Assembly: GCA_028583415.1 (NCBI GenBank)
Contig: CM053270.1
Location: forward strand, 4,056,501-4,120,500
Direction: 5' to 3'
DNA: 64,000 bases
From: Protea cynaroides
Lineage: Eukaryota > Streptophyta > Magnoliopsida > Proteales > Proteaceae
The translations under genes and the position numbers were made by a program. Positions 34,765-45,226 of the stretch are shown piece by piece; the stretch's first letter is position 1; each line of letters starts with the position of its first letter. Under the pieces are notes generated by a model that was given only the letters and a program-made list of their open reading frames with translations, was not told where the DNA came from and ran no database searches.

Positions 34765-37700
34765 ATGGTTCGCACTAAGGTTCCTCGAGTTCATGACCCA
34801 TGCCGCTTTAGGTCCATGGAAGCAGAAACACAATACCCTTGGTTTAATCGAAAAAAGGTGGAAGGGGATAGATGTGTTAACTTAGCCCATTTAGCCCTGT
34901 TTGATGTGGAAAGGGCGTTTGGTGATATGGGCTGGCTGCCAGTGATTCTGAACGAGGCTTGTACTCGCCCAGATTTAGTGAAGCAGTTCTACTATCACCT
35001 TCAGATGGAGGGTAACCTAGAGGATGTTGACAGGGACAGAGAGCTTCGGATCACCAGCTAGGTGAAAGGGGTTCCGATCTCTTTCAACTGTCAGAAGTTG
35101 GCTGATCTCCTAGGCATCTCAAATGATGGTCAGTTGGTTTACTGTGCGACAAGGGAGCCACAGTTTCTATCTACATAGGTGCATGCAGAGATAGATAACC
35201 AAATTAGTCGGGATGATCGCTTGGAGATGAAAGTAGTCAACCTGCGTCCAGAGCCACGGGTCTACTGTAAGATTATCCAGCATAATCTTATTCCCCAGGG
35301 TAGACACTACGAGATGGTCTCACAGCTGACTCAGTACCTGCTGTACTGTATCTGTACTAGGCAGCATGTCTGTCTTCCATATATTATCCTTCGAACTATG
35401 CACAGAGCTACGTTGCCTGACTCGAGAGGTAACTTGCCCTATGGACGGCTGATCTCCACCTTGTTTGCTCATCTACAGGTGTGTCACACCCCAATTCTGG
35501 ACTAACCAGAATGGTATGATGAACCATCAATAAACCAATGGTTCAACCAGGATCTCGTATAGGCTATGCCAACTATGTTAAAACAAAACACATTCTACAT
35601 TAATCAAAGATAATAAAGTAAATAGTGGAAGTCTTATTAATAATAAACTGAGGTCTAATCATGATAAATAATTAATATTCCAGTTATCTCCAAGTAACCA
35701 AAATATAATTTAATACATATTACAAATATCCAAATATGAAAGTTAAACATTAAGCACATCCATAGTTGAAACACTTGTTTAACGAATCATAATAGTCCTC
35801 CACAGCTTGCTCATCCATAGTTGCCACCTGTTCATATGTTGGCGTGTCGACATAATCTTCAACTGTAATACCTGCAACATCAGAAACTAAAAATAATTGC
35901 ACGCGCGATGGTCAAGTCTCCAACTTGAGCTCAGTGAGTAAACAAAACAATGCAATAAACATATGCATGCATTCAATTCATAGCTTTGGTCTGGTTTATA
36001 AGTTTGAAATGTGCTATAGAAAGGTTTGGTGGCCATCGCACCTCTATACACGAATGTGTAAATCCGCCCAATGAATCAAACACCATTGCCGTCCCATATG
36101 CACCCACCATGGAATAGAGATAGAGCTAAAGTGTTCAGATCAAACACCACTAACACTTCCCCTGATGCCTTACCCATACCAACACGTAAGCCCCTATTGG
36201 TGAGGGCTTGCAAACTGGACTCGTAACTAACCAATCCTAATGCCAAACAGTATATCCAAGGCCTCACCCTCGCATCCCTCAATACGTCCATAGAGATAGA
36301 GCTAAGGCCCCCCGACAGAGTTAGAGACCACCTCCCCTGATGCCCTACGACGTAATAGTTCTGCTAAGGTAATGGCGATACGACGATGTTAGTGGGCAAG
36401 ACTTGAGTAGAGATAGAGCTAGAGTTTGGTGACGAGGTCAAAGACCACCATGCCACGTCCTCTCCCTGATGCTCCACTCGCATCTAACACACCAACCACA
36501 CACATACATTCACATGCCTATTCCTAGCATCATCATCATCATCATGTTATAAATAAATAGAATTAAATATGCATGAACAGTAATAGCAGTAATATTGGAT
36601 GACCTGTAAGATGCACATTACAAGCAGATAAGCATAGAATCAATCATGGCATTGGACTTAACAAAAATAAAGCAGTTTGTTATTATCCAATTAATTTAGG
36701 TCTTGTTCCCTCACCTGTTAGCAATACTCGATCTCCTTCCAAGCCTTGAAATTCTCTTTGAATTGATTTAACAAACTAAAAGTTATATGAATTTAAGTTA
36801 GGGTTCATATGTAACATGTTACAGTAGTCAAAAATCGAAACAGAGTACTGATAGGTGTCTAATTGGTCATATGGTTTCATATTGTATCGACCTTACTGCC
36901 TACGGTCGATACCCTACGGTTGCATATGGTGCGACCGTAGCTGTGACCATATGATTTCTGAAATCTTCTCGAATGCCTATGGTCGATCCTCTTGGTCATA
37001 CTGGTCATGCTATGGTCGACCGTAGCTGCGACCTTGAGATTTCTGGTCACAATCTACATGCACTTCGAGTTCTTCCTGGGTCAATTCTTTTGTTCTTCAA
37101 TGGGGTTTATTCTAAGGTCATCCTATGGCCATCATTAGTAGTTTCTTATCAACCCTAACCATAAAACTCACTCCTCATGGTTCTCCTTGGGATTTTCTCA
37201 AGGAAATCACATAGATCATAATAGGTTGATATTGCCTATCTTCCATAGAAGTCTTATTCCTTAGAGTTTACATCTCCAGAGATTCGTTTCATACCTTTGC
37301 CTATGATAGAGAGCCAATCTCTTCTTAGCAAATTCCTCTCCTTAGCTTTTTCTTCTTCTCTTTCTCTTCCTTCTCTTTCTCTAGGGTTTACTAATGTTTT
37401 AAAAGAATGAAAAAGGACTAAGGGACGTCCTTTATATAGAGGAAAACTTTTCATATAGAGTCCTCTTTCAATTAAGAAAGCAATCCCTTAGTTTAGAAAA
37501 GTTTTCAAAACTCGGAGTCTGATCTGGGGTCTCATGGTCGATCATACGGTCACATAAACAGTCGACCGTAGGGTCGAAATCATCGGTCGTGGGGTTCTGG
37601 ATTTGAGACTTTTGTTCCCTTCCTTATGGTTGACCATACCTACCCAGGTATGCGACCTTAGGTATGTTTTCAGTGTTTTTAACTCGATTCTCATATCTGG

Positions 37701-38354
37701 TTTGTGATCTATCTTCACACGCTCGGTCCACTTGATCCAGGAATGATGGAAAGACCTGGCATGATACGGTTAGACTATGTTAATGGAGTGTGGGTCTTAC
37801 AGGTGGACCTAGTGGATGAGAGGATCATTGAGGACACCTTTTCAGTTGACCTTGATTGGGAGGCCATCAACAGGATGGGCATGAGAGAGATATAGGTTAG
37901 TGATGACGAGAGGAATGCTATGAGACATCCTCTCACTTGAGTAGCGGCAGCAGATGCAGAGGCGACAGCAGTAGCAGCAGCAGAGGCACACGAGAGTGAT
38001 GATGAGGAGGACGATGATTGGATGTTCATGGATGTGGATGCCATCCCTCCTCCACTACCACAATATTCTACTGGAGCTGGCCCTTCTCGGGCTTCACATT
38101 CAGTTGGCCCTTCACGCCCACCACCAGATGACATGATGGGGCTACTACGTGAGCTTTGGGTGGCTCAGCGCGTGAATGATCGGAGAGTAGGAGAGCTTCT
38201 AGATGCCCAACGCTTTATAGACCAGCGGATAGCGGATCTGACAGCTAGTCTCTGAGCGACTCAGACTCAGGTGGCCTGACTAGCGAGAGTGTATGCTAAG
38301 GACTATGATAGAGACCGTGACACACCTCCTCCTCCAGCACCTCTAGCTCGATGA
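34765..38354 (+). pseudogene. Antisense ORF of element E, split by solo LTR S2
   Basis: The start is the ATG at 34765 (MVRTKVPRVHDPCRF). Segments match elements B and F: ALFDVERAFGDMGWLPVI, TRPDLVKQFYYHLQ, VKGVPISFNCQKLADLLGIS, KIIQHNLIPQGRHYE, YGRLISTLF. S2 interrupts at 35482. The frame resumes at 37802 with VDLVDERIIEDTFSVDLDW, an Ala/acidic segment (EAHESDDEEDDDW), PSRPPPDDMMGLLREL and a C-terminal coil ending LAR at 38354. Stops lie at about 35061, 35178, 37895, 37940 and 38255. The central part resembles the Pfam Transposase_32-type plant domain. Confidence 0.7.
35482..37801 (-). repeat. Solo LTR S2, inserted in the antisense ORF
   Basis: It runs from tgtcacacccc to gggtcttaca without interior and is flanked by a ggtg duplication (35478-35481 and 37802-37805). 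It belongs to the element E type by its ggtcgaccgta words. Its small LTR ORF still shows ITVEDYVDTPTYEQVATM but has lost the Cys tail. Confidence 0.92.
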
Positions 38355-38630
38355 TATCATTTATTTCTTTTTTCCTTTTTATAATACAGAGTAACTGTCT
38401 GGATTGTGGACTGTACTTTGATTTGGATGTACATTTGTCTTGTTTTTATTCGGCATATATATATATATATATTGTTTTCTCCTTTACATAGGTGCATTAT
38501 TCCCTTTTTAGTTTATGTCTCAAACAACATAGGTGTTTATGGTGCGTTCTTATTACAGTTTTTAATTTTTATCCTAACTCAGTTCATGACTCTCGTAGAA
38601 GTAGTTAGGTCAATATGTAGAACCTGAGAT

Positions 38631-38642
38631 GCTCTGATACCA
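38631..38642 (-). other. Primer binding site, element E
   Basis: Minus-strand TGGTATCAGAGC lies three bases from the 5' LTR. Confidence 0.92.
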
Positions 38643-38645
38643 AGT

Positions 38646-39060
38646 TGTCACACCCTAATTCTGGTCTAACAGAAATGGTGTGATAAACTGTCAATGAACC
38701 AATGGTTTAACCAAGATCTCGCATAGGTCGTACCCACCATATCAAACCACACACACATTCCACAGTAATAATAAGAGGTAATAAACAAATAAGCGGAAGT
38801 CTTACAGATAATGAATTGAGTGTCTAACAATGATAATAAATAATTAATCTAATTATCTCCAAAACTCAAGACAAAAATAATTAATCCATTACATGTTTCA
38901 GTAGTCAAATATAGCTAAACTAATCATAAACACAGTTGTTGTACTCGCATGAAGAATCATATGTCTCCTCCATTAATTCCTCGTCCATCGCCGCTACATG
39001 TCCATATATCGGTGCATTCATCTAATCTTTAACAGTAGGTCCAGCATCATCAACTAAAAA
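38646..39060 (-). repeat. 5' LTR of element E, first piece
   Basis: It begins tgtcacaccc and follows the 3' LTR to catcaactaaaaa, where element F starts. The LTR resumes at 51105 (aaaaatatttgac), so a poly-A 5-mer was the insertion target. Confidence 0.92.
39056..39060. repeat. Target-site duplication of element F, left copy
   Basis: The five bases aaaaa recur at 51105-51109. The uninterrupted LTR at about 27140 has a single ctaaaaatatt. Confidence 0.85.
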
Positions 39061-39204
39061 TGTAAGACCCGCACTCCGTAAACCCGATCTAAACCTTGGT
39101 TTTGATGTCGTGACAGGTCTTCCGATCATCACCGGGCCAGACGGGATGAGCGGATGACAAACAGGTATAAAATCGGACCAAAGACGATCGAATCAACATG
39201 ATTT

Positions 39205-39255
39205 TATGTTGACCGGTCGATGGTACCGGTCTTGGTACCGGTCGACCGGTCAGGT
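39205..39255. promoter_or_regulatory. ACCGGT palindrome cluster upstream of the LTR TATA box
   Basis: It contains gaccggtcgatggtaccggt, ggtaccggtcgaccggtc and similar overlapping palindromes, about 110 bases before the TATA box. A second cluster lies downstream at 39800-39945. The same positions in the right LTR are 48918-48962 and 49508-49655. Confidence 0.55.
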
Positions 39256-39368
39256 CTGCGCAGCTAAGTGTGGAAATATGGAAATTGACTTCTGAGGGTC
39301 CCACTTGCCTGATTTCGAATTCTAAGACCTTCCTAATCCTAATAGGTTATTAAACCCTAATTCTAGCC

Positions 39369-39376
39369 TATAAATA
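39369..39376 (+). promoter_or_regulatory. TATA box of the element F 5' LTR
   Basis: TATAAATA within agcctataaatacaccc. The 3' LTR copy reads TACAAATA (49077), a mutation that would weaken it. Confidence 0.65.
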
Positions 39377-40920
39377 CACCCTTAAACCTCCTCAAATCCT
39401 TTCCATTGTCTCTAGCAAACCCTAGAGAAGAGAGAGAGGTTGGAAAGGAGAAGGGGCTAGGAAGAAGTAGAAGGTGCTGCCATTACCGTTCGACGACGCT
39501 CACGCTACGCCAGTCAATGGTAAGTGTTTTAATCAATCTTCTTACCCTATGTTAGTTGTGTGGGTGGATCAATACCATGCAAAGTAGTATTGATCTAAAA
39601 TCCTAAATTGGCCAATAAACCCTAAGTTGCCGTCGAACCTTAGATTCGAGTTCCGAGATGATATTCATCGAATTAAGACTTGAATGAGTTGGGGATAACT
39701 CTAACTCCAAGTTTAGACTTACAATGGATAGGAAACCTTGGAAATCCAGGGAGGATGATCGACGACAGTCGAAAAACCCATGTATGGTCTTCCGGAGACA
39801 TACCGGTCGACTATACCGGTTGCACACAGTGCGGCCGGTATGTTGCCACCGGTATCCCTCGGGAGGCTGGTCTGTGGGGACCGGCTGACCATACCGGTCG
39901 CCAGTCTTTCCGACAGAGCTGCGACAGGTACATGCCACCGGTCAGCTCTGTGAGGGTATTTTGTAACCATGTTGGTTTCCGACCAACATGAAACCCTAAG
40001 CAATATATTCTAATGAAACCCTAATAACATTGTAGGACTTTGTGACTTTTCGTTTGGATCTTGCGACGTGGAGCAAGCTAACAAACGAGCCGTCGAAGGG
40101 AATCTGACCTAAACCTAATAATTAATGGACAGTAAGTTGTTGTTAATTACCCGAATATATATGATGTGATGCTTGTGCATATTCACATGCCATCCTTTAC
40201 TTTCAGTTATTATTATTGTTCATGCATTGATAGGATGTGATTGTTTTCGTTAGTGTGTGGAGTGGGGCATGGGTCTGGGATCGCTCCTCACACTAGCACC
40301 CTTTTATAGTATTCTGTCTTAACATGCTTGGTACGGGTGGGGCATCAGGGGAAGGTCGTGGTACGGTGGTCTCCGATATTGATGTTCGCCTGGCCATGGT
40401 TATGTGGCGCTGTGGTCTCTGAGTCGACGCTGGCTTGTCCACGATGCTTTAGCTCTATCTCTATGCCGTAGGGAGTTATGTTGGGATAGGGTCTACCTGC
40501 GTATTGTTTCTATTCTAGTGGGTTAGTTGCGGATAGGGCATCAGGGGAGGTGTGGGAATGCCTTAGCTCTATCTCTATGCCGTAGACGGCTGTGCTGGGA
40601 TAGAGCATACATTGATGACATATAGGATTGGTTAGTTGCGAGCCTAGTTTGCGAGCCCTGGCCAATAGGGGCTTAGGTACTGGTATGGGTAGAGTATCAG
40701 GGGAGGTATGGGGATATCTTAGCTCTATCTCTATTCCATGATGGGTGCATGTGGGCCAATGGGGGTGTGATCCATGAGGTGCCACACACTCGTGTTTAGA
40801 GGTGCGGGGGCCACCAAACCTTTCTATAGCACATGACAAACTTAAAACCAGACCACATCATAAAATGATTGTTACTCATGCATAATATTGTGAAACTGTC
40901 TGATTGTCTTACTGAGCTAA

Positions 40921-41091
40921 GTTGGGAGCTCACCCTTTGTATATATACATGTTTTAGATGTTGATGCATGTTACACTGTGGATGACTACATGAATGCTCC
41001 GGCTTATCGTGGTGTTGCTGCATTGGATGTACAGGCAGGAGAGGACGAGCATGACGCTTCATGCGAGTGCCCTTTCTGCGTGTACCTTTGA
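40921..41091 (+). CDS. LTR-internal small ORF, element F 5' LTR copy
   Basis: A 56-codon frame plus stop, 171 bases: SSPFVYIHVLDVD, YTVDDYMNAPAYRG, EDEHDASCECPFCVYL. No ATG precedes the conserved part; a tttttag-like acceptor sits just before LDVD, so a spliced start from the leader donor at 39520 is possible but unproven. The C-terminus has a possible metal-binding C-x-C-x2-C. Function unknown. Confidence 0.45.
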   Translation, partial: VGSSPFVYIHVLDVDACYTVDDYMNAPAYRGVAALDVQAGEDEHDASCECPFCVYL

Positions 41092-41381
41092 TTGGTTTTA
41101 TTTATTTTTTTTCATTATTTTCGATTGGATTAAAGAGATGTAATGATATTATATTATTTGTTTGGATTTGAATAATTTGGTATTTTATTTAAAGTTATCA
41201 ATAGATTCTCAGTTTATTATATTTAAAAGACTTCCGCTGTACTATTTATATTCTGATTGTGGTTATGTGTGATGGTTTGTATGAGTGGACACGGCCTATT
41301 CGAGATCCTGGTGTGAACCGTTGGTTCAATGACGGTTCACTCACACCATTCTGGTTCGATCAGAATTGGGGTGTGACAACT

Positions 41382-41393
41382 TGGTATCAGAGC
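41382..41393 (+). other. Primer binding site, element F
   Basis: TGGTATCAGAGC lies three bases after the 5' LTR; initiator Met tRNA type. Confidence 0.95.
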
Positions 41394-41634
41394 TCTCGGG
41401 CTCTGTCCAACAAACCATATTGCACTTAATTAAGTCGATGAACTGAGTTAGGAACTATTAAAAAATTTTTTTAATACAAACACACCCTAAGCATTGTTTG
41501 ATACCTGAGACTGATTAAGAAAGAGAATAATGTACTATTCTAAATATGAAATTTAACATGTGCACATACACTAGTTAGGTGAAACATAAAATTTTTCATT
41601 AAACAAGAAAATGGGTATCAGATAAAATAGTGCT

Positions 41635-41670
41635 ACAGGGTATAGTCTACAAATCGGGCAGTTACCCTGT
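41635..41670. other. Conserved hairpin in the element F leader
   Basis: Arms acagggta and taccctgt are separated by 20 bases. The counterpart is at 12110-12145 in element B. It lies between the primer site and the antisense ORF stop. Confidence 0.5.
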
Positions 41671-41708
41671 ATTATAAACTGTCTGAAGAAAAAGAATAAG
41701 AGGGACAA

Positions 41709-42953
41709 TCATGGGGTAGGGGGCCTGGGAGGAATAGGGTCTGCTATGTCATAGTCTCTCTCGTAAGCAACCCTGAGCCAGTGCACCTGATCCTGTGTGA
41801 CTCTGAGACTGCGAGCCAACTGCGCCAAGTCGTGGCTCATCTCACGTTGAGTGTCCCGGATCTCCATAATCATACCCATCATGGTGTCGGAGGGAGGCTG
41901 AGATGGTCCAGCTGTAGAGGTAGATGGTGGTGCTGCAGGTGTAGGCTGTGGGGCTGACAATGGTACACCCTCGGCTCTATCCTCGTCAGCATCGCACTCG
42001 AGCTCGGTTGCATAGGCCGCATTGGCTGCTGCTGCTGCTGCCACCGCGGCTGCTACCCTCCCAAGTGGGCGAGGGCGAGCCTCCAACTCGTCATCGCTAA
42101 CAGGCAGGTCAACCATCTGCATCCTCTGAATGGCGTCCCAGTCTATGTCGGACATCATAGTATCCTCAACCGTCACCTCGCCTCTCATGCTCACGCCCAG
42201 ACGACGTAGCAGGAAGGTAATGAGACGACCGTATGGAAGGTTACTGGCCTGATCGGCCAGGGTCGCCTGATGCATGGTCCTGATGATGAGATAAGGGAGA
42301 GAGACCCGCTCCCCAGTGCAGATGCAATAAGTAATGTATTGAGTGAGTTGGGATAACTCACTATAATGGCCGCTCTAGGGCACGATGTTGTGCTGAATAA
42401 TGCGACTATATACTCGAGGTGCAGGTCTCAAGCTAGCCGCCTTCATGGGAGCTCCAGGGTTTAGTATCTGATCTGCTATCTCTCGGCGCAGATCCTCAGT
42501 CAGATAGCCCTTCGCTTTGGGAGGGCAATACACTAGGTCTCCATCATTAGGAACCCCTAGAAGGTCGGCCAGCTGGTGGGTGTTGAATGAAATGGGTACA
42601 CCCCTGACATAGCTAGTGATGCGCAAATCCCTACCCTGGTTGGGATCGTTAACATCTCCATGCAACTCCAGGTTAGCATAGAAATGCTTAACTAGATTGG
42701 GACAGGTGGTATCAGTGTAGGATATTACCGGTACCCACCCAAGCACGTTGAAGGCAGCTCGCACATCGAATCTCTCCAACTGATCTAGGTTAACCCGGCG
42801 CCCAGATTCTATGCTCTTGTTGTCAAACCACGAGAATCGAGCCTGTGCTTCTATAGAACGAAACCAGTGCTCGTCAAGTTGGGGAACTGGTGGTTGGGGA
42901 GCACGTGAACTCGAGCCATGAGGACGTTTCCCAAGAGCGCGTCGGGGAGCCAT
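41709..42953 (-). pseudogene. Antisense ORF of element F, 414 codons with one stop
   Basis: The start is the ATG at 42953 (MAPRRALGKRPHGSSS), right after a ttttgcag acceptor. Residues about 20-70 are charged and Trp-rich (QLDEHWFRSIEAQARFSWF). Residues 75-220 form the conserved core (NVLGWVPVISYTDTTCPNLV, VRGVPISFNTHQLADLLGVP, YSRIIQHNIVP). The region 230-300 ends in an Ala-rich linker, and the last 100 residues are Pro/Ser-rich with a coil (SHDLAQLARSLRVTQDQ). The only break is a TAG near codon 194, where B has CAG. The core resembles the plant Transposase_32-type domain, whose biochemical role is unknown to me. It is transcribed opposite to gag-pol. Confidence 0.75.
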
Positions 42954-42958
42954 TTTAA

Positions 42959-43378
42959 CTGCAAAACAAAAGAAAACAAGAGAAAATGTTAGAAATTATC
43001 AAAATTTCGGCAGCATAACGACAGTAAATTTGGGAAAAATCCTCAAACTGACCCAAAAACATGGGGAGGAGGACTTACGTAACCCCCACACTTTTCGACA
43101 AATCAATCACAAGCAATTACAATAAGAAATTTCAAGAAATTTTGAAAATTTTGGAAAACCTAGGTCAAAACATGTAAAAATTTGATTTTTATGAAAACCG
43201 TTCGGTGAAACCCCAAATTGGTTGAGGGATTTTGCTCTTGGGGGTCCCTAAACCCTTTCCAAGCCGAAGGAAAAGAGTTCCTATGGTTGGAACATCTCAA
43301 TCAATGAAAAACCTAAATTTCTACATATAGACGATATGAAAAATTTGTAAAAACTTGAGAGAGAGGGAAGAGACCTAC
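42959..43378 (-). other. Predicted leader intron of the antisense gene, element F
   Basis: On the minus strand the donor is CAG/GTAGGT at 43378 and the acceptor TTTTGCAG at 42959, 420 nt apart. The interior is T-rich in sense, typical of plant introns. Element A's insertion site in B corresponds to a position inside this intron (ttacgtaagtcc). Confidence 0.55.
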
Positions 43379-43515
43379 CTGGAGACGATGTTCTACGCTT
43401 GGAACGGAAGGAATCGTCTTCTAAGGTCACCGGCCGGACTGTAGCAACTCGGTTGGGCAGAGAGGAATCTCCATCGGAGAGAAAAGAGAAGAAAAGTGAG
43501 AAAAATTCTCACATT
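43379..43515 (-). other. Predicted leader exon of the antisense gene, element F
   Basis: Non-coding, ending ATCGTCTCCAG, with a TTTAAAA box just upstream (43522-43528 on the plus-strand scale). It shares the GAGTTGCTACAGT word with element E. The 5' end is approximate. Confidence 0.45.
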
Positions 43516-43540
43516 TCGCGATTTTAAAGCCAATTCTGGG

Positions 43541-43697
43541 CATACCGGTCGACGGTTTTGCCTATACCGGTCTACCGGTATCTCCCCAGGTGTGCGACCG
43601 CTATGTCTAGGTCAGAATTCTAATTCTGACCGGTCGACTATACCGGTCGCAACCCTGTATACAGAGTATCGACCGGTATGTTGCGACCGGTCAACAC
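43541..43697. promoter_or_regulatory. ACCGGT inverted-motif cluster between antisense gene and gag
   Basis: About ten accggt, ggtcg and cgacc words, including gaccggtcgactataccggt, make the same dialect as the LTR of this element. It stands upstream of the antisense promoter and 160 bases before gag. Confidence 0.55.
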
Positions 43698-43859
43698 CTG
43701 AAAAGCCAGAAAAACTCTGAAAAATTTTAAAAAAAAATTGGTAGACTTAATTACTTATTTTTATGACTATTTCGTCTTATATTGTTCAAGACTAACACCA
43801 CTATTGCTTCAATCTCATGTGTTATGTCTTCTTCTCAGATTCAAACATAATAGTCTGAG

Positions 43860-45141
43860 ATGGTGGGCAGAAATGGTCGTAGGGGTCGGAAGCGTCACCA
43901 GGCTAGGATGCGCCTCGAGGAAGAAGAACAGGTTGAACAAGGCCATGTTAGAGAGCCAAGTCCGGAAGTGGAGGAGGAACAGGTTCCAGAAGTACCGACA
44001 AATTTACCTGGCCCACCTCACAGGAATTCTGAGACCATTGTTACAAACCTGGTCTATCAGATGCAAGCTCAGCAGAAAGAATTCCTGAGCGAGATACTGA
44101 AGATGCTCAGGCCACCGGGTTCTGTTCCCACTGGAGATACGCCTGAGTCGGGAGAGAAAAATACTTCACAGCCAATGCAGGGTAGCCCAAGGCCGATGGG
44201 CCAAGCACAGAATGTACCACCACCGCATCAGTTTTCGTCACCTTCTGCGTACCCGGGAGCCTATCCGTATCCACCACCATGGTACGGAATGAACACTCAG
44301 GGACAGCATGATCTGAGCAGGGCAGTGGACAGATTCCTGAAGTTGAAGCCTTCATCATTCACTGGTAGGACAGGGAAACCATTGTGGCCAGCATAGTGGG
44401 TTGCAGAGATGGAGAAGAATTTCCGTCTAATGACATGTACAGAGGAGGAAAAGGTTTTATTCGCCACTCACATGCTGAAAGAAGATGCAAATGCTTGGTG
44501 GAATTCTACACGGGCATATCTGGAGACTAAGTATACACTGGTGGATTTGGAAGTGTTTAAAGCTGCCTTCTTCGATAAATACTTTCCGAAGAGTGTCAGA
44601 GATCAAATGGAGAAGGAGTTCCTCAATCTACAGCAATCTCAGTCGACCATGGATGCTTATCAGCAGAGGTACGAAGAGCTATTCTTCTTCGCACCGGCAA
44701 GTATGCAAGAAGAAGAGACCAAGACACGTAGGTTCACCATGGGACTACGTGGGCGCATCAGAGAACACCTATTGGGTTTGGACAAGAAGATCTACAATGA
44801 GGCTATGCAGGTTGCGAGAGTGATAGAATCCAGTCAAAGGGACAGCTTCTTTGCTCAGAACAGGGGAGTGAAGAGACCTGCTAGTGAGAGTTTGGGTGGC
44901 GGTAACAATAGACCCTTCCGCCCATACAGGGCTCAGACCGCTACAGTGCCTGCAAGGAACAATGTGGCACCACCTGTGCCACAGAATGCCGGATTCAACC
45001 CGAATATCAAATGTTTCAACTGTCAGCAAGTGGGTCATATTGCAAGGACCTGCACTCTACCTAAGAAGCAACCTCCCCATCAAGGAAGAGTTTATGCGGT
45101 CACCACTGAAGAGGCAACTGCATCACCTGATGTGGTCACTG
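43860..45141 (+). pseudogene. Gag of element F (one stop)
   Basis: The start is the ATG at 43860 (MVGRNGRRGRKRHQAR). Basic N-terminus, Pro-rich linker, core (HDLSRAVDRFLKLKPSSFTG, MEKNFRLMTCTEEEKVLFAT, YQQRYEELFFFAPASMQEEE, TMGLRGRIREHLLGLDKK), then zinc knuckle CFNCQQVGHIARTC near 45016-45057. The frame is open except for TAG at 44394 (LWPA then stop), where A and E have His. It ends SPDVVTG at the predicted donor; if unspliced it continues 42 codons to a stop at 45269. Confidence 0.92.
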
Positions 45142-45226
45142 GTATGACTCTATCCCTTACTATTCGGCTTACTAATTTTCATTGTATGTATGTGCATGTA
45201 CAACTAAGGGATAATAAAAATTTCAG
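45142..45226 (+). other. Candidate gag/protease intron, element F
   Basis: The exon ends ACTG, donor GTATGA, acceptor ATTTCAG, 85 nt, T/A-rich. Removal joins gag (frame 0) to pol (frame 1) so that VVTG runs into IVNVAGIPARVQFDSGATHS without a break. Comparable introns of 74 and 71 nt lie in A and E. Confidence 0.65.

Larger units (their letters stand above)
39061..41378 (+). repeat. 5' LTR of element F
   Basis: TGTAAGACCC to GTGTGACA. It contains ACCGGT clusters at about 39205-39255 and 39800-39945, a TATAAATA box at 39369-39376, a GTAAGTG donor-like site at 39520, the ttagctctatctctat motif (40447, 40562, 40718) and the small ORF at 40921-41091. Confidence 0.95.

Noticed and set aside
43738..44088. 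ORF overlapping the gag start of element F in another frame
   Set aside because: Gag itself is clearly the coding frame; this is a shadow.
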